Below are positions 9,322 through 17,112 of a DNA stretch of 64,000 nt, in pieces. A program made the position numbers and the translations under genes. Position 1 is the first letter of the stretch, and every line of letters starts with the position of its first letter. This DNA is from Bacteroidota bacterium (GTDB taxonomy: Bacteria; Bacteroidota; Bacteroidia; CAIKAF01). The stretch is from the NCBI GenBank assembly GCA_016866335.1, contig VGMT01000002.1, forward strand, positions 84,910 to 148,909. The letters are read 5' to 3'. Below the pieces are notes generated by a model. It did no database searches, had not been told where the DNA came from, and was given only the letters and a program-made list of their open reading frames with translations.

Positions 9322-10083
9322 ATGAGCAAATTGCCCATTCTTATTGTTATTCCTGCCCGCCTACATTCCAGTAGGTTGCCTAAAAAAATGCTGGCCGACA
9401 TTCAAGGAAAGCCAATGCTTCAATGGGTGTATGAAGCTTGCCAAAAGGCTGGTCAGGGTTTTCAAGTGCAGATTGCAGTCGATTGCCCTGATTTGATGGA
9501 CGCTTGTGCTGCTTTTGGAGCATGCGCCATGCTAACCTCAGATGCGCATGAATCAGGCAGCTCTCGGTGCCTTGAAGTTTGGCAACAACTCCAAAGCCAA
9601 GGTCTTCGCTTTCAAGGCCTAATAAATGTGCAAGGCGATGAGCCTTTTATCGAGCCCGCCTTGTTGCAAAAAATGGGGGCATTTTTGCAAACTGAAGCGC
9701 AAGACATTGTTACGGCCGCAATTCCAATTTCAAACTCGGAAGAAATTGAAGACCCCAATTGTGTGAAGGTTGGCATCTCTAAATTAGACAATAAAGCAAC
9801 CTGTTTTAGTAGGCAGAATCCCGAATCCTTTAAATCAAACCAGGTTCAAACCGATGTTTTTTTTAAACACCTGGGTATTTATGGTTTCCCAGCTAATTTG
9901 CCACTTGAGAAGGTTTTAGGTGCGTCAACACCCAACTCGCGCCGAGAACGGCTCGAACAATTGGCTTGGATGGACTTAGGTTTTCCAATTCGTGTTCTTA
10001 CTGTAGCACCCACTTTTGGCGGAGTTGACTCGGCAGATGACCTAGAACGTGCAAGGGCTTATGCAGCGAGAGGGCGTTTTTAA
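9322..10083 (+). CDS. kdsB: 3-deoxy-manno-octulosonate cytidylyltransferase (CMP-KDO synthetase)
   Basis: The 253-residue protein begins MSKLPILIVIPARLHSSRLP, the nucleotide-binding start of KdsB, with KMLADIQGKPMLQWVYE next and INVQGDEPFIEP in the middle. It activates KDO as CMP-KDO for attachment to lipid A in LPS synthesis. The true start is the ATG at 9322; the track extends it 47 codons upstream into ppx. This places an LPS precursor gene in one run with the sugar kinase and Ppx genes. A CCTTTGAAT string 16 nt before the ATG could be a weak -7 element. Confidence 0.93.
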   Translation: MSKLPILIVIPARLHSSRLPKKMLADIQGKPMLQWVYEACQKAGQGFQVQIAVDCPDLMDACAAFGACAMLTSDAHESGSSRCLEVWQQLQSQGLRFQGLINVQGDEPFIEPALLQKMGAFLQTEAQDIVTAAIPISNSEEIEDPNCVKVGISKLDNKATCFSRQNPESFKSNQVQTDVFFKHLGIYGFPANLPLEKVLGASTPNSRRERLEQLAWMDLGFPIRVLTVAPTFGGVDSADDLERARAYAARGRF

Positions 10084-10299
10084 TCCTTGTGCCTGATTTA
10101 TGCAGATTGTTTTTTGGTCCATATTATTCTACTTAATGCACACGGGACCGCACCCTGTGGTTAGGTAGGTGTACCCTTCGGGGCCAGGCCTCTCGAAGCA
10201 TAATTCGGATATCCTAGCCAGGAATGCACGCTTGGAGGCTTTTTATACATGAATGCTATTTGGCCAATTTTGATTATGGTTGACAAACGGCAGAGAGTC
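10084..10299. other. Intergenic stretch between convergent kdsB and the GT-C gene
   Basis: No gene is supported here. The stretch 10141-10210 contains imperfect short inverted repeats (CACGGG with CCCTGTG; CTTCGGGG with CCTCTCGAAG). An AGCC...GGCTTTTT string near 10215-10245 could be a weak terminator for kdsB. I cannot assign the structured part to a known RNA. Confidence 0.4.
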
Positions 10300-10442
10300 G
10301 CGGCAGGGATTGACGCAACTACCCCGCAAAGGCGCCGAAGTCTGGCCCGCTAGGTGCGGAGGCGAGGTTAGGAGCCCCCGCAAACCAGCTGGGCCAGCCT
10401 TTCGGTGCCTGCGGAGTAGTGCGGAAAGCCCGGCTGCCGCCC
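10300..10442 (-). repeat. Dispersed 143-bp structured intergenic element, copy A
   Basis: This copy is 143 bp. Read on the minus strand it runs from GGGCGGCAGCCGGGCTTTCC to GTCAATCCCTGCCGC, with the loop motif GGCTCCTAACCTCGCC in the middle. The arms pair: GCGGCAG/CTGCCGC at the base, CGCACTAC/GTAGTTGCG next, then a long AGGCACCGAAAG stem against CTTCGGCGCCTT. It begins 9 bp after the stop of the minus-strand GT-C gene and reads in the same direction. It is far richer in G and C than its flanks. The loop has AACC where the other copies have AAAG or AAGG. Confidence 0.85.
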
Positions 10443-10451
10443 ACAATTAAA

Positions 10452-12272
10452 TTAAGGTCTTGTCCAATCTACTTTTTTAAATGGGGCATCCATGATTTTA
10501 TTTCCTGGCCAGCATTCCAGCGAAATTTCTAGGCTTTTTACATCTGCGGAATCGGGAGCCCACCCATAGCTCTGCCATGCTCCAAACTTCCCTGTTTTGT
10601 CGATGTCTTGCATCAGCACTGCGCTGGCATACCATACCGTGTCTCCGTTCTGCCTTATCGGCAATACGCTTCTCCACATGACCCGTTCTTCCCCCCTTCG
10701 AATTTCGGTGACCCAGCGCGGAGGGACGCCCATTGGGCAAATCAGTTTGACCTGCTGGTATATCCAGTCGGACTCATGCCTTATAAGGCTGTCTAAATTT
10801 ATTTTTAGGCCATTAAAGAACACCCTTTTTTTGCCTTCATCAAAACGCCAATTGCCTTTAAAATAGGGCTTTAGGGAGGAGGGTCTGTTGCTTTTTTCTT
10901 TGCTGAATTCCCAAATCATGCCTCCCGTATAATCCACCCGTTGTTGAATTGCGGGAAAATGGAATTTAAGGGCAGCCCATACATCGGGATTTGTTTCGCG
11001 AACCTGCCCAAGGACTGCCCTCTGAATGGTTGGCCAAGATTCAAATTCCGGCAAACTGTCGGTAAGATTCAGGCTGGGAGCCAATTGCAACGGCCCTTTA
11101 AGTGGGGCATGAACATACCACTGCCAGCGTTCAGGAGCAACATCGCAAAAATACCAGGTATTTGGCGTATTGTGTTCGGCCATCCACAAGGGAATGCCCC
11201 TGAAGGGTTCTTTGCTTTGCATGTAAGGGTGGCGGCGAATTCCCAACAAACTGCCTGTAACCAAAATCAACATAAAACATAGGGTTGCAGAACTCCACAG
11301 CTTGGGCAATCTGTCAATGCCTGAACTTAAAAACAAGAGGAAAAAGGGCAAAGAAAAATGCAGGGTCGAAAACTGCAAAACAGGATTGCGTAGCAGGGAA
11401 TAGGCGTAGGCAATTAGGGCCGGCACGACAAACCATAGCAATCCTGTAAACCAGGCCTGTTTGCGTAGTGCCAAGACAAAAAGTAACCCTGCCGACAGGT
11501 AAAGTGGAATATAATAATGAAACAGGTATGCTAAAAAGGCGAGGAAGAAATCAGGTTCGGGTTTTCCTAGCCAGCCCTGTTCTCCGCCCACTCCGCCCAA
11601 CCTTACCTGTTCCAACCACAGTGGCATGGCAGGCAAAAAAAGCAGAAGGCCCAAGGATGCGGCGCCCAACCATTCCAAACGCAAAGGCCGCCGAAAGCTC
11701 AAAAACCCAGAAAGCCAGACAAGAAGGGCGCTCAGCGCGGCAAGGTGGTGTATGTATGCTGCCAAAGCCAACAAAATCCCCTGTAAAACCAATCGTTTCC
11801 ACGAAAACCCTGCTTTGTTTTTGCCTTGCAAATAAACCAAACTTAGGCCCAATATTACGGTGGTTCCTGGGGCGTACATGCGCGCCAGTTGTCCATAAAA
11901 TACCGGAAATTGAAGGGCCGCCATAAATAGGGCGGCCAAGTTGGCCGATTGCTGCATTCCCAAGCGTCGGCCCAGCAACCAAGTTAAAAATACATTCAAC
12001 AAGCTAAGACCAATAAAGGGCAGTTTGATCCACCAGGCTTGGTCGGTAAAAATCCGGTTCCAGAAAAACAAAAACACCTGAATTCCAGGTGGGTGCACAT
12101 CGGTTTTCAAGCCCTTTTCCACCAACTCGTTCCAACTGTCGTAATGGGTGCGCAGCAGAGAGCTTAGGTCGTCGCCCACCAGAACCATTCCACCGGGAAC
12201 ATACATTCTTAATGCCAAACCCAGCCCCAGCAAGGCAAGTAAGGTACCGTACACAGTAAACCATCGGCGCAT
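10452..12272 (-). CDS. GT-C fold membrane glycosyltransferase (ArnT/PMT-like, GT39/GT83 type)
   Basis: The 606-residue protein has about ten hydrophobic helices in its first 370 residues, then a soluble C-terminal domain. The first periplasmic loop holds VGDDLSSLL and TDVHPPG, matching the acidic catalytic site and HPPG-type motif of polyprenyl-phosphate-dependent glycosyltransferases. Members transfer a sugar from undecaprenyl or dolichyl phosphate to lipid A, glycans or proteins on the outer face of the inner membrane. The acceptor is unknown. The ATG at 12272 (MRRWFTVYG) is preferred over the track TTG two codons earlier. It converges on kdsB with repeat copy A between them. Confidence 0.8.
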   Translation of the reverse strand: MRRWFTVYGTLLALLGLGLALRMYVPGGMVLVGDDLSSLLRTHYDSWNELVEKGLKTDVHPPGIQVFLFFWNRIFTDQAWWIKLPFIGLSLLNVFLTWLLGRRLGMQQSANLAALFMAALQFPVFYGQLARMYAPGTTVILGLSLVYLQGKNKAGFSWKRLVLQGILLALAAYIHHLAALSALLVWLSGFLSFRRPLRLEWLGAASLGLLLFLPAMPLWLEQVRLGGVGGEQGWLGKPEPDFFLAFLAYLFHYYIPLYLSAGLLFVLALRKQAWFTGLLWFVVPALIAYAYSLLRNPVLQFSTLHFSLPFFLLFLSSGIDRLPKLWSSATLCFMLILVTGSLLGIRRHPYMQSKEPFRGIPLWMAEHNTPNTWYFCDVAPERWQWYVHAPLKGPLQLAPSLNLTDSLPEFESWPTIQRAVLGQVRETNPDVWAALKFHFPAIQQRVDYTGGMIWEFSKEKSNRPSSLKPYFKGNWRFDEGKKRVFFNGLKINLDSLIRHESDWIYQQVKLICPMGVPPRWVTEIRRGEERVMWRSVLPIRQNGDTVWYASAVLMQDIDKTGKFGAWQSYGWAPDSADVKSLEISLECWPGNKIMDAPFKKVDWTRP

Positions 12273-12391
12273 GGTCAAAGCTACTGCATTTGGTTAAACC
12301 TAAGCCTGAGCTCGGCCCATTGCTTTGCAAAAAAAGCTTCTTTTTTAGCTTCAATTGGGCTCAATTTCGACCACACCGCCGAGCAAATTCG

Positions 12392-12399
12392 TACCTTTG
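12392..12399 (+). promoter_or_regulatory. Putative -7 box for the hydroxyacyl-CoA dehydrogenase gene
   Basis: TACCTTTG lies 17 nt before the ATG at 12417 in the short divergent gap with the GT-C gene. No clean TTG -33 box was found at standard spacing. Confidence 0.55.
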
Positions 12400-12416
12400 G
12401 GGTTAAAATCAAACTC

Positions 12417-13310
12417 ATGCTAAAAAACGTTTCAGTTGTTGGCGCAGGTACCATGGGCAATGGAATTGCCCACGTTTTTGCCATGCACGGCCACCAGGTA
12501 ACCCTGGTTGATGTTTCAGAACAAGCTTTGGAAAAAGCGTTGTCAACCATAGAAAAAAACCTAGACCGCATGCTTTCAAAAGGCAGCATCACCGAGGCCG
12601 ACAAGGCTGCAACCTTGTCAAGCATTCAAACCAGTACCTCGCTTGCAGCGGGAGTAGGGTCGGCCGATTTGGTGGTTGAAGCCGCCACCGAGCGGGTGGA
12701 ATTAAAACTGAAAATTTTTAAAACCCTAGACCAGCATGCTCCTGGGCATGCCATTTTGGCTTCAAATACCTCGTCCATTTCAATTACCAAAATTGCTTCC
12801 GTAACCAATCGGCCCAACCGGGTCATTGGAATGCATTTCATGAATCCGGTGCCGGTTATGAAGTTGGTTGAAATCATCAACGGCTACAGCACGGACCCCA
12901 GGGTAACGGAGCAAATAGTTCAGTTGAGCCGAGATTTAAGCAAAGTGCCTGTGGTTGTTAACGATTACCCCGGTTTCGTAGCAAACCGCATATTAATGCC
13001 CATGATCAACGAGGCCATTGAGACCTACTTTGAAGGCGAAGCGGGGGTTGAAGAAATAGATACGGTGATGAAGTTGGGCATGGCGCATCCCATGGGTCCG
13101 TTGCAACTTGCTGATTTTATTGGACTTGACGTTTGTTTGAGCATATTGCAGGTGCTGCACGATGGGTACGGCAGGCCCAAGTACGCGCCCTGTCCGCTGC
13201 TGGTCAACATGGTGCAAGCAGGCAAGCTCGGCGTCAAATCCGGCGAAGGGTTTTATGTGTATACACCCGGCAGCAAGGACTTGGTAGTGTCGCCTAGATT
13301 GATGCGCTAA
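12417..13310 (+). CDS. hbd: 3-hydroxybutyryl-CoA dehydrogenase
   Basis: The 297-residue protein begins with a Rossmann motif VVGAGTMGNGIAHVFAMHG. It continues with the family blocks LVVEAATERVELKLKIF, ASNTSSISIT, RVIGMHFMNPVPVMKLVEI and FVANRILMPMINEA. The length is that of the single-domain dehydrogenase (HBD, PaaH, MmgB), not the fused FadB/FadJ. It interconverts (S)-3-hydroxyacyl-CoA and acetoacyl-CoA using NAD(P). The C-terminal domain (MGPLQLADFIGLDV, then KSGEGFYVY) is complete. It is a single gene with its own -7 box; repeat copy B starts 8 bp after its stop. Confidence 0.93.
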   Translation: MLKNVSVVGAGTMGNGIAHVFAMHGHQVTLVDVSEQALEKALSTIEKNLDRMLSKGSITEADKAATLSSIQTSTSLAAGVGSADLVVEAATERVELKLKIFKTLDQHAPGHAILASNTSSISITKIASVTNRPNRVIGMHFMNPVPVMKLVEIINGYSTDPRVTEQIVQLSRDLSKVPVVVNDYPGFVANRILMPMINEAIETYFEGEAGVEEIDTVMKLGMAHPMGPLQLADFIGLDVCLSILQVLHDGYGRPKYAPCPLLVNMVQAGKLGVKSGEGFYVYTPGSKDLVVSPRLMR

Positions 13311-13317
13311 TTTTTTT

Positions 13318-13460
13318 GGGCGGCTGCCGGGCTTTCCGGGCAAGTACGCGGTTCGGTACGGGGGGCTGTGGGCAGGGCAGTAGCTCCTAAAGTCGCTCTG
13401 CCACGCCTGCAGCCCCAGCCGTACCGAACCTTGCGCGCTTGCCTCGTCAATCCCTGCCGC
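13318..13460 (+). repeat. Dispersed 143-bp structured intergenic element, copy B
   Basis: This copy is 143 bp and starts 8 bp after the hbd stop, in the same direction as hbd. It opens GGGCGGCTGCCGGGCTTTCC, has the central motif TAGCTCCTAAAGTCGCT, and closes CGTCAATCCCTGCCGC. Its arms pair almost perfectly: GGTTCGGTACGG with CCGTACCGAACC, GGCAAG with CTTGCC, GGCAG with CTGCC around the loop, and GCGGC with GCCGC at the base. The stem sequences differ from those of the other copies while pairing is kept. Confidence 0.88.
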
Positions 13461-13589
13461 TTGAGCCTAAATCTGCACAATTAAACCGTAATGCACACAA
13501 TAAAAAGGCATTCGGATTGTTGCCTAGTTATGGGCGAAATGTGTTTTCGGAAAATGAAATACTTCAATAAGTAGAAGGCAAAATTATTA

Positions 13590-14045
13590 TTATCCTCCTT
13601 TTCTTACTCTGTCTAAATCTCGTTGTACGTCTTTTTCTTTCAGGCTATTTCGTTTGTCGTACATTTTTTTGCCTTTGGCCAGACCGATTTGAAGTTTGGC
13701 CAGTCCTTTTTCGTTTAGGTACAATTTAAGAGGCACAATGGTTAGGCCTTTTTCTTTGACCTTATGCTCCCATTTGTTGATTTCTTTTCGGTTTAACAGC
13801 AATTTACGCTGCCGCCTGGGGCTGTGGTTGGCATAGGTTCCAAGGCTGTATTCTGGAATAAAGAGGTTTCGCACAAAGGCCTCTCCTTCGGCAATAGCGC
13901 AAAAGGCTTCGTTCAAGCTTCCTTTGCCTTCGCGCAAGGATTTTATTTCGGTTCCGGTTAACACCATTCCAGCTGTCAACTCCTCTAAAATTTCGTATTC
14001 AAAATATGCTCGCTTGTTGCGAATGTTCACTGGATTAAAGCCCAT
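13590..14045 (-). CDS. smpB: SsrA-binding protein SmpB
   Basis: The 151-residue protein has the SmpB order of motifs: [38 protein letters not shown], then the tmRNA-binding barrel ([22 protein letters not shown]) and the basic tail [21 protein letters not shown]. It delivers tmRNA to stalled ribosomes for rescue and peptide tagging. The start is the ATG at 14045; the track's TTG at 14060 falls inside the -7 box TATTTTTG. I looked for tmRNA nearby, where it sits in some genomes, and did not find it. A G-rich tract lies upstream. Confidence 0.95.
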   Translation of the reverse strand: MGFNPVNIRNKRAYFEYEILEELTAGMVLTGTEIKSLREGKGSLNEAFCAIAEGEAFVRNLFIPEYSLGTYANHSPRRQRKLLLNRKEINKWEHKVKEKGLTIVPLKLYLNEKGLAKLQIGLAKGKKMYDKRNSLKEKDVQRDLDRVRKGG

Positions 14046-14049
14046 GGTA

Positions 14050-14057
14050 CAAAAATA
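14050..14057 (-). promoter_or_regulatory. Putative -7 box abutting smpB (candidate leaderless mRNA)
   Basis: On the minus strand TATTTTTG is followed by four bases and then the smpB ATG (TATTTTTGTACCATG). This is the same geometry as at the kinase gene at 7540. Confidence 0.45.
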
Positions 14058-14649
14058 CAACTAATTCAAGGATGCCGCTATCAGGGGCTGCCCTGGCGGG
14101 GTTGGGTTGGTTTGGGCGGTTGGGAAGGAGGAAATCTACGACGATTAGAGACGCAATCTGTCTGTTGAACAGAAAGGACTCCCATGGGCTGGTCAAATTT
14201 ATTCTTAATTGTTGCTGCGACAAAAAATTTGAAGTACGTTATAATTTCCATCCTCCAACGTATTCAACCTTCTTTGTTTTCCGCCTCAACAACCTATTTC
14301 AAAAAGGGTATATCGCCACTACACCCTGTCTCAATCCCTGTATTCCCGCCTCCAGACTTCAGCAAAGTTACCTTTGTTGTTGCCAAGAAGCACCTTTGAG
14401 ACCCCCGAGTAAACCTTGGATTTCCTTGCGGAAATCTTTTGACTTACCCATCACACTTCACTCCAAATGAACCCTAAGTATTCTTCGCCACCCCAAATAC
14501 GTGACGAAGCAAATTCATTCAAAAAATTGTTTCACTAGTGAGCTTCAAAATTACGAAGGGCGTATAGACTTGTCAAGTGAAATTTTCATTTTTTTTGATT
14601 TTTTTAGAAATGGGCTGTATGGTTTTGGGGCGGCATATTTGTGAGGATT
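14058..14649. other. 592-bp intergenic stretch upstream of smpB without a supported gene
   Basis: The ORFs listed here by the track have low-complexity, Cys/Pro-rich translations and overlap on both strands, so I reject them. Two items are visible. The first is a G-rich tract at 14098-14124 with four runs of three or more G separated by 2, 7 and 5 bases (quadruplex pattern, plus strand). The second is a minus-strand 27-codon ORF (14451 down to 14368) reading MGKSKDFRKEIQGLL, with natural-looking composition but no recognised family. The stretch is too long for a simple promoter region and could hold an unrecognised small RNA or a decayed gene. Confidence 0.4.
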
Positions 14650-14793
14650 GCGGGCGGGATTGAACAAGGTTGCCCGCAAGGCCGAAAGGGTATGGGCCCG
14701 CGCGCGGCGCAGGCGACTTTAGGAGCCCGCGCAACGCCGCTGGGACCAACCCTTTTGGACGCGGACTACCTGTGAAAGCCCGAATACCCGCCC
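14650..14793 (-). repeat. Dispersed 144-bp structured intergenic element, copy C
   Basis: Read on the minus strand it starts within 2 bp of the sugar-transferase stop: GGGGCGGGTATTCGGGCTTTC at one end, TTCAATCCCGCCCGC at the other, GGCTCCTAAAGTCGCC in the centre. The base stem is GCGGG/CCCGC, where copies A, B and D have GCGGC/GCCGC, a compensatory change. The arms CCAAAAGGGTTGG and CCATACCCTTTCGG pair with few mismatches. It shares long blocks with copy E (TAGTCCGCG, TTGCGCGG, CCTTGCGGGCAACCT), so C and E form one subfamily. Confidence 0.85.
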
Positions 14794-14794
14794 C

Positions 14795-16228
14795 CTATTT
14801 TCCCTCGCCCCGAACCACGATTAAAAAGGTGTGCAGCATGATTTTTAGGTCGAGCAGCAGGCTGGCGTTGTGGATGTAAAGCAAATCAAATTTGAGTCTT
14901 TCTACCATTTCGTCGATGTTTTCAGCGTACCCAAATTTTACCTGCCCCCAGGATGTAATGCCAGGTTTTACCCGGTGCAAAAGCCGGTAATGTGGAGCCA
15001 CCTGAGTGATTTGTTCGATGAAGTATGCCCGTTCGGGCCGAGGTCCAACCAAGGACATATTGCCGCGTAAAACGTTGTAAAATTGGGGCAATTCGTCCAA
15101 TCTGTATTTGCGCATGGTGCGCCCCCAGGGAGTGATTCGGCGATCGCTGTCGCTGCTTAGCCTTGGTGTATGCGATTCGGCGTTTACCACCATACTTCGA
15201 AATTTGAAGATCGTAAAACTTTTGCCATTCAGTCCGATGCGTTCGTGATTGTAAAATACAGGCCCGCGGCTATCAAGCTTTACTCTAAGCGCGATGAAGA
15301 GGTAGAGAGGAGAGAGTATAACCAGCATGATTCCCGAAACTACAATGTCCATGGCCCGCTTTAAAAACTGTTGCCAGGGTGGCATTTTTAAGGCGTGGAC
15401 TTCCATGAGTGGAGTTTCGAAGATGTTTGAAAAGCGAACGGTTCCCGAGGTAATGTCGTACAAGTCTGGACGAATTCGAATTCGAACGCCCAACAGGTGC
15501 AGTCGGCTAATCAACTGCTGCAGGGTAACGTGGTCGGTTTGTCGAAAACAAATGACCACATCGTCAACCGATTGTTGGTTAAGAAGGTCTTCAAGTTGGT
15601 CAATCTTGCCTAACCAGGGTAATTCGTTCCAAGTTGGGTCTTGCTCGGCACTTAGGTAGCCCAGCATTTCGGTGCCTGAAAGGAAGCGCTGGGGATTTAA
15701 CTTTGCTTGGACCTCTTTGATTCCATCAATATCGCCCAGCAGTAGGGTGGGGAATGTCAGGCGGCCTGAACGGATTTGAGCATGGTAGCGAATGGTTTGA
15801 ACGACTCTGGGAATCCATGTAAAACCGAACTGAAGACCGATTAGCACGGCCAAAGAGCGGTAGTAATCGGTGTAAAGAAAAACGGTGTCGTCAAGAATGA
15901 TAAAGAAAAATAGGATCAAGCCCCCTGCCACCGAAGCCAAGATGGTGCGGAACAACTCCATGAGTCTGCTTTTGCGGTCAACTTCTTTATAGTATCCACT
16001 AAGGGCATGGATAGACAACCAAAATAAGGGAAGCACTAGGAGCCCCCACAGGTAATTGCTGTCGTTAAATAGGTGCGAATGCCAGGGGAGTTGGTTGTAA
16101 ATCCAAGGGGTTTCTGATTTTCGGTACAGAAAGAAAAGGGTCCAGGCGGGCATGCATGCAAGGGCATCGCCCAGCATGTAGAGTGCGCGTTTTCTTTGAA
16201 TGCGTTGCATGGCCTGGCCTGAATGCAT
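14795..16228 (-). CDS. Undecaprenyl-phosphate sugar phosphotransferase (WcaJ/WbaP type)
   Basis: The 477-residue protein has several N-terminal membrane helices, a CoA-binding-like middle domain, and a C-terminal bacterial sugar-transferase domain. The last shows KRAMDIVVSGIMLVILSPLY, GPVFYNHERIGLNGKSFTIF, then RKYRLDELPQFYNVLRGNMS and LVGPRPE. Such enzymes start exopolysaccharide, capsule or O-antigen repeat units by moving a sugar-1-phosphate onto undecaprenyl phosphate. The gene is last in a minus-strand run after the Gfo/Idh and lipoprotein genes and overlaps the lipoprotein stop by one base (TAATG). An alternative ATG six codons later is possible. Repeat copy C follows the stop directly. 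Confidence 0.9.
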   Translation of the reverse strand: MHSGQAMQRIQRKRALYMLGDALACMPAWTLFFLYRKSETPWIYNQLPWHSHLFNDSNYLWGLLVLPLFWLSIHALSGYYKEVDRKSRLMELFRTILASVAGGLILFFFIILDDTVFLYTDYYRSLAVLIGLQFGFTWIPRVVQTIRYHAQIRSGRLTFPTLLLGDIDGIKEVQAKLNPQRFLSGTEMLGYLSAEQDPTWNELPWLGKIDQLEDLLNQQSVDDVVICFRQTDHVTLQQLISRLHLLGVRIRIRPDLYDITSGTVRFSNIFETPLMEVHALKMPPWQQFLKRAMDIVVSGIMLVILSPLYLFIALRVKLDSRGPVFYNHERIGLNGKSFTIFKFRSMVVNAESHTPRLSSDSDRRITPWGRTMRKYRLDELPQFYNVLRGNMSLVGPRPERAYFIEQITQVAPHYRLLHRVKPGITSWGQVKFGYAENIDEMVERLKFDLLYIHNASLLLDLKIMLHTFLIVVRGEGK

Positions 16229-17112
16229 TAATAAACGAGTTTAAGGTTGTCGATGTAGACCCGCTGATCGGCGATGGAGGTATCTTGTGGCACGCGAATG
16301 AAAAGGTGAACGGCTTCGGAAACACCACTAAGTTGGTCAACCAGATTGGTAATGTTTACATACAATTTGTTGTATTCAGCGCGGGGGCGCACTCCAATTA
16401 AGGAGGCTGCTTGGTTGGAGCCGGCGGCACGAAGCCCCAGCAGAAAATCGCAATTGTTGCGGTAGTCCATTTCAATGAAATAGCCAGCTTTGCCAGTGGG
16501 TACCGGCAAGCTGCTGGTCTCTAAAATCATATCTTGGTCGCCTTGGGGAAGGTAAAGTTGCAGGCAACCCTGGCCCTCGTAGGCTTCGCTGGCATTAAGT
16601 AAGATGGAATAAAAGCCGCCTCCTTGTACGATGGCCAGAGACATTCCGTTCAATTGCGATTGGTCAAAGGTTTGGTTAATAGGGGCGATAAAGCCTTTTG
16701 GGTAGCGCACCCGAGGAAAAACGAGGCTGGTGTCCATGGTGTTTAAATTCACCTTTGCCTGCCAGGGAGCATAAAAAGGGTATCGGCCTGCCTGGGTAGC
16801 TATGCCATTTTCTGAAATGCCGCCAAAAACGGTAATGTCAACATCTCCGGTATCCAAAACGGGTACAACGGTTGGCAACCAAAAAACACCTAAGAGGTTG
16901 TCGTTGGCATATACCCAAGCATAGCGGATGGCATGGGAAACGGAACCAGTAGAATCGAAGGAGGTGCTGTCAACGGCGATGGTATCTATACGCAAAAAAC
17001 TGGGAGCTGGTGCCGGTGCGGTGTCGCAACCGGTTGGCAGGCTGAGCAAAGCCAGCAGCGCAGCGATTGCGGACGCGTTCAGAATGCTTTTAACAAACAA
17101 AGGGGTTGGCAT
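16228..17112 (-). CDS. Putative lipoprotein of unknown function in a polysaccharide operon
   Basis: The 294-residue protein has a type II signal peptide with lipobox PTGC (lipidated Cys about residue 29). The mature part reads as beta-rich, with phrases such as YAWVYANDNLLGVFWLPT and YIDNLKLVY, the latter typical of the last strand of carbohydrate-binding jelly-roll domains. I do not recognise a named family. Its start lies 23 nt inside the end of the Gfo/Idh gene and its stop touches the sugar-transferase start, so the three genes are tightly coupled. A role in polysaccharide or glycolipid assembly at the envelope is inferred from context only. Confidence 0.7.
   Translation of the reverse strand: MPTPLFVKSILNASAIAALLALLSLPTGCDTAPAPAPSFLRIDTIAVDSTSFDSTGSVSHAIRYAWVYANDNLLGVFWLPTVVPVLDTGDVDITVFGGISENGIATQAGRYPFYAPWQAKVNLNTMDTSLVFPRVRYPKGFIAPINQTFDQSQLNGMSLAIVQGGGFYSILLNASEAYEGQGCLQLYLPQGDQDMILETSSLPVPTGKAGYFIEMDYRNNCDFLLGLRAAGSNQAASLIGVRPRAEYNKLYVNITNLVDQLSGVSEAVHLFIRVPQDTSIADQRVYIDNLKLVY

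Noticed and set aside
10300-10442. CRISPR or insertion-sequence origin for the repeated intergenic elements
   Set aside because: Copies are far apart, have no spacers, no transposase and no obvious target duplication; the internal hairpin pattern fits a structured element better.
14331-14360. Possible sixth hairpin element (TCAATCCCTG...CCCGCC)
   Set aside because: Only the end motif is present; the GGGCTTTC end, central motif and pairing arm are missing.
14072-14470. 132-aa plus-strand ORF upstream of smpB
   Set aside because: Translation is Cys/Pro-rich and random-looking, overlaps competing minus-strand frames and has no family motif.
14058-14649. tmRNA (ssrA) next to smpB
   Set aside because: No GGGG-type acceptor stem, T-loop, CCA end or tag-peptide frame could be found on either strand.
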